In this document: one piece after another, positions 11,620 to 22,279 of the stretch
Layout of the letters: the number at the start of each line of letters is the position of its first letter
Position numbering within the stretch: the first letter of the stretch is position 1
Assembly (NCBI GenBank): GCA_949987565.1
Contig: OX465111.1
Location: forward strand, 1,784,494-1,848,493
Origin: Luidia sarsii
Lineage: Eukaryota; Echinodermata; Asteroidea; Paxillosida; Luidiidae
Direction: 5' to 3'
DNA: 64,000 bases
The notes under the pieces: model-generated
Told to the model about the DNA's origin: nothing
The model's database searches: none
What the model saw: the letters and a program-made list of their open reading frames with translations, nothing else
Translations under genes and position numbers: made by a program

Positions 11620-12780
11620 TCGACGCCGGCAGGGCAGACGCAAAGACGGCGGGCTGGTGACGTTCTTCTCGGTGCCTCAAAAAAAGAAGGCTTGTCCGAG
11701 GTGCTTCCGCCAAGCCAGCCGTCGACCAACCAAAGTGTCCGAGGTGATGGGGGCCATGGACTTTATACCAAGGACGGACTGATCAAGGTTTGGTAAGGCA
11801 CAACGGTAGCAGCATGTTACGTAACTACAATCATTAAAGAACCCATCAGCTCCATCATTGCGCCGGAAAGACAACAAATCGAACGGCATTCAATTTTCTT
11901 TTTTTTCTTTTTCTTTAGGGAGGAGATGGGTGTTAAAATGTGTTACCGGTAATGGGTCAAAGGTATCAGAAAGGCCAACCTCGGAATGAAATAATTGCAT
12001 CACGATTCCTGTGACCGAGCTGACGGGATTAATATGGCTTCACAGTTCACATCGACCGACATATTTACACTATAATTAGATGGTGTTTTCCACTCTTCTC
12101 CAAAATAATGAATTAAGTGAACGGAACACAGGAAAACTATGGCTGTTTACGACGAAATGAAGGCTTAGGCTGGGGCTTGGGCTTCAGTCATATATCTTAC
12201 TCGTTATAATATCACAGACATCTAAAAACAAGCGTTTGGCCCTAATTTCTTGGGGGAATACCCTGTACCTATCTAGCTAACAAACTTTGAAATTCTGAAA
12301 CAAGCCACAACCTTGATTTTCAGGTTTTGTCAGAGAGAGACGAAGCCTGGGCTCGAGCCTAAGCCTTATTTTCCAATACGGCCTATGTATCTACATTTGT
12401 TACAAACCTATTACAGTAATAGATGATAACTGTTTAATTTAATGGTTTTGCTAGGGGCATGTATGATACGCCATTGTCTAGGGCATTTCTCTAAGACAAA
12501 AAAAGCTTTATGGATATCTCACAATGGAAATAAAAAAAAAACGTGTATCATCATTCACACTGATTAAATAATAGCAATGAAATAGTTACCAAATTGAAGC
12601 TATCCATGGTAGGAATATTTAGACATTTCAAAACACATGATTAAAACCGATCGGGTTAAAACAGTAGTTTTAAATGCGAGTGGCAGAAGCAATTGAGCAA
12701 TTAGCGTCACTGTAAGTGTTCAAACAAGCTTTATACTAAAAGAGGGATAGATAGTACAGTCATCTCACAGCGGGGTTGAT
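11620..12780. other. Upstream of channel A, no gene recognised
   Basis: The part next to 11596 probably holds the 5' UTR and promoter of channel gene A. The rest is AT-rich and unique-looking. I searched for further channel exons that could follow the orphan first exon at 13944-14144 and found none. Confidence 0.5.
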
Positions 12781-12789
12781 TTTATCATT

Positions 12790-12972
12790 CGCAGTGGCTG
12801 TTGTTACGGCAGTCGTCCGTGCGGCTCCCTGACTTCACAGTATTTGTCAGGATGTTAAGCTCTTGGAACCAGACTATCAGCTAATAGACTGGTTCAACCT
12901 GCCAGCAATGTTGACGAAATACAATCAAGTCAGGGAACCACACGGACGACTGCCGTAACAACAGCCACTGCG
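12790..12972. mobile_element. 183-bp MITE with 9-bp target-site duplication, copy 2
   Basis: Same length and same ends as the copy at 3078-3260, flanked by the direct repeat TTTATCATT at 12781-12789 and 12973-12981. The independent target site proves a separate insertion. High identity between the two copies suggests recent activity. Confidence 0.92.
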
Positions 12973-13226
12973 TTTATCATTATTTTGGTTGGGGTGGTCT
13001 TCGTTTACGGAGGGGGCGAAGTCGTGTGCAAATATTGTGACAAGGGAGATAATCCTGACTCCGTGTAGGCCCACTTACATGTTGATGGCCACTTAATTGA
13101 AGACAAACACATATTCCATTAGCGGCCGACTTAATAATGGAACCATGTCGAAGACATTTTCCACATTCAACTATGGCTACACACAAAATAATATAAGTAT
13201 ATTCTAGGACCCTGGGTATCAGTAGT

Positions 13227-13943
13227 GGAATGGGATGAGATGGAATGGGATGGGATGGGATGGGATGGAATGGGATGGGATGGGATGGGATGGAATGGGA
13301 TGGAATCGGATGGGATGGGATGGGATGGGATGGAATAGGATGGGATAGGATGGAATGGGATGGGATGGGATGGGATGGAATCGGATGGGATGGGATGGGA
13401 TGGAATAGGATGGGATAAGATGGAATGGGATGGGATGGGATGGAATGGGATGGGATAGGATGGGATGGGATTGAATCGGATGGGATGGGATGAGATGGAA
13501 TAGGATGGGATGGGATGGGATGGGATGGGATGGGATGGGATGGGATGGGATGGGATGGGATGGGATGGGATGGGATGGGATGGGATGGGATGGAATAGGA
13601 TGGGATGGAATGGGATGGGATGGGATAGGATGGGATGGAATGGGATAGGATGGGATGGAATGGGATGGGATGGAATGGGATGAGATGGAATCGGATGGGA
13701 TGGAATCGGATGGGATGGGATGGGATGGAATAGGATGGGATGGGATTGAATGGGATGGGATGGGATGGGATGGGATGGGATGGGATGGGATGGGATTGAA
13801 TGGGATGGGATGGGATGGGATGGGATGGGATGAGATGGGATGGGATGGGATGGGATGGAATGGGATGGGATGGGATGGGATGGGATGGGATGGGATGGGA
13901 TGGGATGGGATGGGATGGGATGGGATGGGATGGGATGGAATGG
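13227..13943. repeat. Pentanucleotide satellite (GGGAT/GGAAT)n
   Basis: About 730 bp of ATGGG pentamers with scattered ATGGA, ATAGG and ATCGG variants. The minus strand reads as CCCAT/TCCAT and gives an artificial Ile-Pro-Ser-His-Pro polypeptide. The composition resembles the GGAAT class of simple satellites known from other animals. It directly abuts the orphan channel exon. Confidence 0.95.
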
Positions 13944-14144
13944 AAAATGCGGAACGGGTCGGCCCGCACCTCCACTTGGACAGGCAACGAACTATTGCTG
14001 ACCGGGCGTGTGGTGTCCTTGTAACCCCCCCCCCCCCCACCAGCGGACGAGTCGCTCCCCTTTGTTCCAAGGCGGCCCGCCGACCAGGCAGCCCCGCCGA
14101 CTAACAGCGAGAGCTGACACCAGCACAGCGGCCGCCGCAGTCAT
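13944..14144 (-). pseudogene. Orphan first exon of a third Cys-loop channel gene
   Basis: The minus strand opens with ATG at 14144, encoding a short hydrophobic leader, then PPWNKGERLV, which matches PWNDEQRLVDDL and AWNDEERLVGDLL of the two neighbouring channels. After a run of 14 G (14025-14038) the similarity continues in another frame as YKDTTRPVSNSSLPVQVEV, matching YDRRVRPVRNASEPVDVYL of channel A. The homology then breaks off in the pentanucleotide satellite, without a splice donor. It is either a decayed paralogue, an alternative first exon of channel A, or a real gene whose continuation was lost. The frame shift coincides exactly with a homopolymer, so sequencing error is possible. 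Confidence 0.65.
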
Positions 14145-14830
14145 AGTCCTTCAAACTGGTTGAACCGACCGTGAGCCGGACCCGTATAGCGGGTCAAAGC
14201 GTCGACAGCCCGCGGTGGCGAATGCGGCAAGGCCCGCCAGAAATAGTTACATTCGGCCTCGGCTTCGAAACGACACGATGTCTGCGAGCGAGCACCTGCG
14301 TGATCTGGCCCCGACTGGAGGAAAGCGAACGGTCACCATTTGGAGGACGACCATCAGTAGTAGATGGGTCGATATTGGCCGAGGAGCCGAAGGGCAAACA
14401 TTGAATCGATGGGATGGGGGAGTCAAACCACTTTTACTCCATCGCATTCCAAAGCCAGATATCCCGCCACAACCACTCACAAGGGGGAATGAAATAATCC
14501 CTGCCTTATTTCAACGAGAACCAATTACTGAAAATAATGCGACTCACTGTCAGGGTCCAATGCAAAGCCATTGGAATTCTGCCTTCTTTACCGACGTCAA
14601 AGGCAGCGTTGTTTGAATCATTCAAAGTGGGCATTAAACCTGCGTGCCTAGTGGATGGGCGAGTACATTTCAAGGGAGGGGTGGGATTGGTATGGTGAAT
14701 GATGCGAGGTGCCAGAAAGCCGAGGCACACACGGTGAAAATGCCCATCCATACCAACCTACTTCAACCACACCCCTGAAAAAAGTAATGAATTAGAATTC
14801 TCCATAGATATACGTGTATTTCCAAAGGAT
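14145..14830. other. Between channel exons, nothing recognised
   Basis: Moderately GC-rich sequence upstream of the orphan channel exon. It may include its promoter. No conserved exon or named repeat was seen. Confidence 0.4.
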
Positions 14831-14837
14831 GCTTACT

Positions 14838-15195
14838 TAGGGAGCGAGAGAGAAGAGGCGGAAGAGGTGGAGAGAAACAGGAGAAAGAGTGAGAGAGAAA
14901 CTGAGAGAGAAACTGAGAGAGAATGATGGAGAGGGAGGGGAGGGAGGATTATAGAGATAAAGAGAGGGGGAGAAACGGAGGAGAGAGGGGAGAGCTAGGG
15001 GAGAAAGACAGAGACAGGGAGAAACAGAGAAAGAGGAAGAAAGGGTGAGAAAGATGTAGAGGAAGAGGGAGAGAGAGGGAGAGGGAGAGGGAGAGGGAGA
15101 GGGAAAGGGAGAGGGAGAGAGAAGGAGAGAAAGAACGAGGGAGAGAGGGGCTGGGAATGAGGAATGAGGAAAGATTGAGGGTAGAAAAGGGAAAT
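14838..15195. repeat. Purine-rich (GAGA/GGGAGA)n microsatellite
   Basis: About 350 bp of GAGAGAGAGGGAGA-type repeat downstream of channel gene B. It is low complexity and not coding. Confidence 0.92.
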
Positions 15196-15350
15196 TTATT
15201 TCAACATATTCTACATCTCCCAAAAAGTATGATAACAGTATTTCCTAAAATACGTGAATCACAGAGACACGCTACTTAATGCAAAGCTGTAGGTAACTTT
15301 AAAGGAATGTCAAGCATATATTTGGAGGGGGTGCTTATCAATGGATACAA

Positions 15351-18300
15351 TTAGGCTTGAGCATTCAAGATTTCTACGACCATAGTCAAGTTGACGGTTA
15401 TGTAAACCAAATAATAAAGGGCGAAGCTGGCACGATCCAAGATTCGCGCAATCTTCTGCCAGTCACGAGATTCCCTAGCCTGAAAATAAAAGAAAGGAAA
15501 ACAACGATACGGAAGTGATGAACACGTTAAAGAACGATTACCATCACGCCTTTTTGGGGTTTGGGGGCACAAGGTTAATGTCTGTGATCATTGCTGTGAT
15601 CTTCAACGAGGTATATATTAAACAAAATCTTCCTTCTCACACGAGTTGAAAGGTCCTACGTGCACGCACTACTGAATGATTACGGGCCTAGATTGACGAG
15701 CCCATCATTCTTTTTTTTACGTCGGTACGAGAAGAGCAAACATGAGCCACGATTTTCGCATGAGGTGATTGTTTGTAGTCATTGCTGTGACCGTCGATGA
15801 CGATGGTAATGATCTCCGTGACAGAGAGCGGGTTATAAGGCCTGCCACGTACCCGTGAGGGTGCGGTTATAGAGATGATGTTTTTGCGTCGAGGAGAATG
15901 TAATTCAATGAGGATTTGCCCTCCTCGACGTAATCAACACTGAGTGCCCAGTGCTTTGCCCGATTGCTAAGTGGTTAAGCAGGTGTCTTGGGTTCGAATC
16001 CCACCTGACCTGCCTGTCTGTTGTTCATCGGGCAATCGGGCATCCCCTCAATCGGGCAAAACACTGAGCACTCGATGCTTATCACGTCGAGCAGGGCAAA
16101 CCCTCCTTGATTTACATTCTCCTCGACGCAAACATCATGCTATAGCTATGATGCAACCCGTCGCTATACATTGTTCGAATCCGCCACACGACCTCGACCA
16201 GCTCGATCGGTGGTTAAGTGGTTAAGACGTCTGCACTTGTTTAAAGCAGGAGTCTTGGGTTCGAATCCCGAGCTGCCTGGTGTTTGTCCATCCGGCAATC
16301 GGGCAAAGCACTCGGTGCTTGTTAAGTTATTGAACAAGCTGAGATTGTACGGACGACTGCCGTAACAATAGCCACTGCGATTTATATTATCTCCGATTGA
16401 TACAATATTGATTTATTTCTTAGTGCCAACATGGCCGGTCTCCCTGATGTCACCACTGGGCCACCAGATATCACCGCTGCTAACTTCAGTGACCATTTCC
16501 CCGAGGGCAATATGCCAGGTAAGGAAGCCCGTCAAGAACTTGAAGAAATAACTTTGTGTCTGTCTGCATTGTGGGTGAGACGTACAGGTACGAACACTCT
16601 AACTTCTAAGTCTTAGACTTGGAGCATTTGTCTGCAGTACGTGCTGAAGGTCGCTGGTTCGAATCCAACTGAAGTAATCTGCTCTGATTATCACCGCAAA
16701 TTGTATATGATTAACTCTTGCTTGAGTTATTTTTTTTTTCAATTCTTTGGGCGATGATAATCAGAACATAGCAGACAAATCATGGATTTTGTAGCTCTAC
16801 ATAATGCAGCAGGTCTTGTCGGAATCAGATGTTTTGTGCCGAAAGCCATACTGAGTAATTGTAACGCGGAACCAGACTAGAAAATAAATGAGGGTGCTAT
16901 TTTGATTCCTTAATTCAAAACTGAATCTGTTTCAACGAAACACGGACCTTTTTCTTCCTCTGGCTCACGTCCTCTCTCGTGGGATCCGCGTCTCCATCGG
17001 GCGGGCTGGCACGGTCGGCTGGGCGGACGGCCTCCGGGAGGTCGTGCCCACGGCCGTCCCCTCTGCGGTGCAGCCCCATGGAGACCACCGACTCGATCAC
17101 GGTCACGCCGATCAGCACGAAGTCCATCAGCACGGCGCGGACGAGCATCGGCGGGCGACCGCGGCCCGCCTCCACCAGCGACTCCTGCACGATCAGCAGG
17201 AAGACCACCAGGCCGAAGAGCACGGAGGTGCCGAAGGAGAGCCGCTCCCCGCAGTCGGCCGGCAGCCAGAAGGCGGCCGAGGCCATCAGCGTCAGGAGCG
17301 TACAGGGCACCAGCACCGAGTAGATGTAGTACTTGGGCTCCCGGGCCAGCGTCAGGTAAACGGCGGCCTGCGAGCCCCGCAGGCAGCCCGAGGCGTCGCG
17401 GCCGCTCAGCGCCAGGCAGTTCGGGGAGTCGGTCACGTCGATGGTGAAGCCCTCCAGGCGCCAGATGGACGCCGCCTGGAAGCGCTCCCGCGGCACCTCG
17501 GCCTCGGACGCGGTCAGGCGCAGCACGTCGCCGGGGACGCTGTCGCCGGCGCCCAGGAATAAGCTGCACGTGTGCCGGTCGAAGGGGAAGGGCTCCAGAT
17601 CCAGGGAGCACAGCGTGGTCTGCACCAGTGAGCGGGCGACGTACACGGCGCCATCACTCGACACCAACACGGCAGCGTCGTCCGTGACAATTCTGGCCTC
17701 GTTTAACCTTCAACGGAGCAGGGGGAGATTGTTTTTTTTAGGTTATGATGGTCTGCCCCTCGCCAATATGTAAGCTCAATGCCTTGCTAAACTGCCTGCT
17801 GAAAAAAGCCCCCCCCCCCCAAGGTTTTTTTGACAAACCCTTTCAGTTTTCCCCGGCTAACTTCACTTACGCATTCAGCACTATCAGAGATGGATGCCAC
17901 ACCTTATTAGCAAGCACGGCGAGCACCTCCAGGCCACTGTAGTTAGCAGGGTTCCAGCGCAACCGATCGTCTTGCCAAGCCTGTTTAGGAATCACAGAAA
18001 CCCATCGTTGGTGTACTGCACGGTCCACATTGTTAACATTGCCTTCAGTAAGAACTTGGAATCCATCATGGCCATCATCACCATCGTCACCATTCTCACC
18101 ACCCTCCCCATCCCCACATCCTTCCCATCCTCACCACCCTCACCATCCCCACATCCTCCCCATCACCATCCTCAACAGTATAATTCTTCTCACCTCACAC
18201 CGCAAAAACCACCGCCGCTGCCGCCACTACCACATTCACCATCAGTACAATAGATAGAGTAAAAGCTCCAGTAATGTGATCTGCGGTCGATCTCACCTAA

Positions 18301-20610
18301 CCCCTCGTAACAATCGCTAAACGATGACCAATGCACAGAAACCATACGGCCTATCCCTTAAGATGAATTATCCGAAGTTGAAGGTTGAAGACTTGAAGGT
18401 TTTCATGGTGGAAAGTGGAAACAACTTAGTGGAAGGTTTGTGGTGACACCATGTATATCTCTTCTCTTTCAAGAAGTGTGGCTCTGTAAAAAAAAAAGAG
18501 AAAAAAAAAGCACTGGGCGGGAAGATCCTGCACGCTCCAGTGGCCACACTAGGCGGGAAAGATTCTTCACACCTCAGCACTTCCACCAGGCTTCTTTTAC
18601 ACCGATGATAGTTGGAATCCAGAAGTCTCCTGAAACGGGCAGAGTACACACTACCCGAAACGTTGAGTTACCGGTTCTTTTCAGAGCCACACTTCTTGAG
18701 AGAGAAAATTTACATAGTGCCACCGCAAACCTTCCACTAAGTTGAGTTACGATGCATCGTAAGGCCGTGTGAAAGCCATCACTTCTACCCTCTTGCATCA
18801 GTTATGTGATTTCTGAGTCACGAGAGGCCATTATTCGCAAATTCGAATGACCAAGAGCTGCACAAACAACGGACGTCACAATAACCAGACGACCTACCAC
18901 GATGTATGACGAAACGGTGGACATCTCTTGGGTCCTCGAGTCCTGTAGAACAACGAAGAGGGCGCTGCTCGTTACATGGAAGTGGCACAAAATGCAAGGC
19001 CGGTTGGACGATCCTGATGCCCGTGTACGTGTACGTACTATACGAGACATCTTTGCCAGGCATTGGTGTCATGCGCTCCTGCCAATACTCCTGCAGTATA
19101 CTGCACAGCTATGACAGGGCCGTATGGTGATTGGCGAGGAAGGAGAAAGTGATTCGGCGGTGTTTTGCCATACTCAACATAATTGGGCCGACCTTCATTG
19201 AATTACGTTATCCTTGGCGGGAAAAAAATCACATCATATCTATGAAGCAATGTGGTCCCCGCCGCTATACAGATTCGAATCCGCCACACGATCCCTTCCA
19301 GCTCGGTGGTCAATTGGTATAACGCTAGACGCCTGCACTAGTCGTGGGTCCGAATCTCATCTGACCTGGCCATATTTCATTTCAGCAAGCAATCGGGCAA
19401 AGCACTGAGCACGCACACTGATGCTGTGCTAATTACGTCGAGTAGAGCAAAACCCCATTGAAATAGTGCAGCACAAATGCCACTAACAGCAACCGCTCTG
19501 TCGTGCGGAGGCCATTAAAGGTTCCACGGCACTTGGTAATGTTTATTTAACAATCCAGATTATAAACTATATCTCGGCTAATACATGCAAATTCATTTGT
19601 GTGTCGACTGCACTATGTCAATGTGTGAATACCGACGTTGGTAATAGTAAGTTTTTAATGCTTTAGAAAATAATACTAATGCAGGTAAACGTGGCGAAAT
19701 TATCATTTATTTGTTATTCTTATTTTGGCTAGCAAGTTTCAGTGAAGCTATCAACCTCTCTGTATTATATTATGTCATGTTGGTTTTTAATCATATTGAT
19801 GAGTAAATAAATGTGAGTAAAATGAAATCGATACAAAAAAAGAGACGCGGTCGTTGTGAGTGGAACGTTTGTATTTCGAGTGCAAATGTTGTAACCATGT
19901 ATAACTGTCCGATTGTTTGTTTTGTGTTTTGCTTGTTGTCTCCTCTCTCTGGTCTGTCAGTTTGCCCAGTGTCTGTCATATAGCTATCTCAACACAAACA
20001 CTGCTTGTCGTGATTTGCCTCCAGTTCCCACCTTCCCTGTAGTGTAGGATACTGCTGTTCAGATCTCCTATCTGGTAATCACTCCATTCTATCTTAAGCT
20101 CTTTCTTTCATCCTCTGATACAGCTCACTGCCTTTGATCTAACATCATTTGCTTCTTTCCTCTTTTACTTTTTCTCTTCTATTCGTACCCCTTTACACGA
20201 AGCATTATTTGCATTTTGGTAATTTTAGTCAGTAAGCAGTTTGCAACATTTTTGTATATCACTTGAAGCATAATTTTGTCATCATTTTGCGTAATAGTTC
20301 AATTGACGATTATGTTAATGCACGAAAACGAGGAGATGGAAATAGGAGGTGTTTACATGGATTGAATGTCGAACTGATAGCAATGGCCTACCAAGCCCAG
20401 GATCCCGAAGACCTGCGTCTGCACGCGGACCTCCGTGGGGCGGGAGACGTTCCTGGCGGGCCGGATGGCTGCGTCGTAGCGGCCGCTGCCAAGCAAGTCG
20501 CCGACCAGCCGCTCCTCATCGTTCCACGCCTCGCCGCCGCAGACCGGACCCCAGACGGACAGCAGGACGGAGGCGATGGGAATGAAGACGGCCACGACAC
20601 GCATCATCAT
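15351..20610 (-). CDS. Cys-loop (nicotinic-like) ligand-gated ion channel subunit B
   Basis: Five coding exons: 20610-20392, 18942-18898, 17980-17871, 17707-16969 and 15479-15351, giving 413 aa. Exons 2 and 3 are 45 and 110 bp, as in subunit A, and all phases close. Features are a signal peptide, AWNDEERLVGDLL, WQDDRLRWNP, VWHP, the Cys-loop C158 to C172 (LEPFPFD inside), M1 with YSVLVPCTLL, FWLPADCGER before M2, and M4 in the last exon. M2 has the cation-type Glu at -1', but Phe instead of Leu at 9', the gate position. The loop B Trp is missing (GAGDSV) and the only loop C cysteines are spaced (NCLALSGRDASGC). This is probably a pentameric membrane channel subunit. The ligand is unknown and it may act only in heteromers with subunit A. 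Confidence 0.88.
15866..16140 (+). repeat. tRNA-like SINE with GCGTCGAGGAGAATG ends
   Basis: AAGTGGTTAAG (A-box side) and GGTTCGAATCC (B box, 15991-16001) sit between inverted GCGTCGAGGAGAATGTA ends. It lies in the last intron of channel gene B. A neighbouring related head at about 16186-16345 (AAGTGGTTAAGACG and GGGTTCGAATCCCG) is a second insertion. More copies lie at 19260-19450, 35630-35810 (minus), 38510-38690 (minus) and 40918-41310. Confidence 0.75.
16350..16379. mobile_element. Truncated end of the 183-bp MITE, copy 3
   Basis: ACGGACGACTGCCGTAACAA followed by TAGCCACTGCG matches the right terminus of the two complete 183-bp elements with one substitution. The left end and interior are missing. 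It joins directly to SINE sequence. Confidence 0.85.
16431..16522 (+). other. Possible isolated exon, unidentified
   Basis: After TTATTTCTTAG an ATG opens MAGLPDVTTGPPDITAANFS and about ten further codons, then reaches CCAG|GTAAGG, a good donor. Acceptor, start and donor together look exon-like, but the protein is not recognised. It lies antisense in an intron of channel gene B. It could be a chance arrangement or part of a mobile element. Confidence 0.2.
18431..18740. repeat. Fold-back element of the GGTGACACC family, 310 bp
   Basis: Left arm GGAAGGTTTGTGGTGACACC and right arm GTGCCACCGCAAACCTTCC are inverted. The interior holds GGGCAGAG…CCCGAAACGTTGAGTTACC and GGTTCTTTTCAGAGCC hairpins. 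It is in intron 2 of channel gene B and seems to have inserted into another repeat that ends with TTACGATGCATCGTAA. Confidence 0.75.
19450..20340. other. Intron 1 of channel gene B, mostly unique
   Basis: AT-rich intron. Its 3' part (about 20207-20270) holds the tail of the high-copy TTTTAGTCAGTAAGCAGTTTG repeat. A tRNA-like SINE copy precedes it at 19260-19450. No other feature was seen. Confidence 0.6.
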
Positions 20611-20639
20611 TTCCTCAACGACGAGCTAGGCAGGACGCA

Positions 20640-22080
20640 GCCAGCCACGCAACAGATTGACGAGACGTGCGTTGCATCAAACCAAAACTAATTAACCACA
20701 AAAGACGAAAAGGACGTGTAAATGAGCAACAACACGGAATAGATAAATGCCAGTCCAAACAGTCATTCATCTCAGGATCAAATTTCATTCATAAAAACAA
20801 ATCCATAGTGAAAAGCACAGACAGAAAAATTCTGTTCACACTAGGTCGAACTGAGGCATTACACACTGTGATTAGGTTCGCATCACGCATACCTTATAAG
20901 TAGACCACACTCCGCATGAGTACTTGATTACAGAGCCTCGTAATGAGTGTCATCCAAAAAGTGGCATGGCATGATAAATAGCCGATGGACAGGCAGCGGT
21001 TGCCCTAATACATCCACGTCAATGGGTGTCTGCCAACGCCGGTCTTAATTAAAGACCCTGGCAACTCGATATATCACTATTGACAATAAATAAGGCCATG
21101 CATGCAGCCACTAGGCTACATAGGCCATTAGGCCTACAGCAATGAAAGGCTTGTTCCGCTCCGTGCTGGAAGTATTATGGAAAACCCGCATTATGTTAAT
21201 ATATAGGAAGGTTTGCGGTGAACACCATGTATCAGGTCTCTTAAAGGAAGAGGTATGGTTCTGAAAAGAACCTGAGGGTAACTCGACGTTTCGACCAGTA
21301 TGCTCTGGCCGTCATCAGGAGAATTATGTTAAGTGTCTGGCAACATAATTATTGTTCAGAATGTGGAGCAGCCTTCAGTCGACATTTTGAACTACGCTAT
21401 AGTCACGGTATACCAACTTGACGCAGTAATGGTTAATAAGTAACTGCTAAATTGTGCTGGTCCAAAATCAATCAGAAACTCCTAATATGTTTTGGTTAAA
21501 ACTAGACGGAGTGTTCGGCAAACGATTTTGACAACCAGGGACCAATTTCATTGAGCCAATTATAAGCACCAAAATTTGCTTAAGCATGAAAAGCCTTGCC
21601 AACGAAAATCAGGTTGCCAGCCAAAGTTCCACTTGTATTGTATGCCAAGCACCCATGGTTGGAATACAAGTTGAGGGCAGTAAGTATCAAGTCAAATATG
21701 GCTAGCAATCGTGAGTCATACATGGACGAATTTTCATGCTAAGCAGATTTTCTTTGCTTAAGCGGCTCTATGAAATTGGGCCCTGGTTGTGTGGTTGCGT
21801 GGCTCATAAATCATGCACATCTGAAAGTAATTATGACGGTTAGAATATTGAGCTGGGAAATAGAGGAATCAATGAGAAGCAACACAGTGCGTTTGGGTAC
21901 TTGTCACGGGCATTGATTTGTTCAAATCATATCTCGGCAGCCGTAGCTCTCACGATACTCAGGTGAGATTTCATTGCGCGTTTTCTGCGTGCAAATAATT
22001 ATGCAAAATTGGTCCGACTAATCGCCCAAGGTGAAGGTAGTAAATTTGGAGCGTACCGGCGATCATTGTATATAGTACAC
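20640..22080. other. Intergenic upstream of channel B
   Basis: Contains a partial GGTGACACC fold-back copy at 21206-21330 with the CTGATGA/GAAACG motif on its minus strand. The remainder is unique-looking and is likely to include the promoter of channel gene B near 20610. Confidence 0.5.
21279..21322 (-). other. Hammerhead-like motif in a dispersed repeat
   Basis: The minus strand contains CTGATGA (21318-21312), an extra C, a six-pair hairpin GGCCAG…CTGGTC with an AGCATA loop, then GAAA and CGTCGAG. This order resembles the conserved core of hammerhead ribozymes (CUGAUGA, stem II, GAAA). The extra base and the absence of a clear stem III with a cleavage triplet mean that activity is not shown. 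A diverged copy lies near 49200-49235. Confidence 0.35.
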
Positions 22081-22279
22081 CTCTGCTAATTCAAGGAACA
22101 TCGAGCCAAAGCCTTCTCTTGCATGTTTATACTTTCTTCTCACTAAACAGTCCAGCATGGCAGATTTCAGTTCGTTAATTTAATTCGGTCCTATGGTTAA
22201 TTTCACTCATTCAGCATCTACATAGGTGACTGTATATACGGATACCATGCTTTCTAGCGTTCCCTTCAGATGACTGTCA

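Noticed and set aside
12980..14070. Long Ser-His-Pro-Ile repeat frames of 283-335 aa, and the Trp-Asp-Gly-Met frame on the other strand
   Set aside because: They arise from a five-base repeat without stop codons. Only the non-repetitive part at 13944-14144 is homologous to a real exon.
18015..18060. Minus-strand DSKFLLKAMLTMW as exon 2 of channel B
   Set aside because: It resembles DSKMF of channel A, but has no AG acceptor and would leave an intron of about 40 bp. The 45-bp exon at 18898-18942 (DSRTQEMSTVSSYIV) has proper splice sites and phase.
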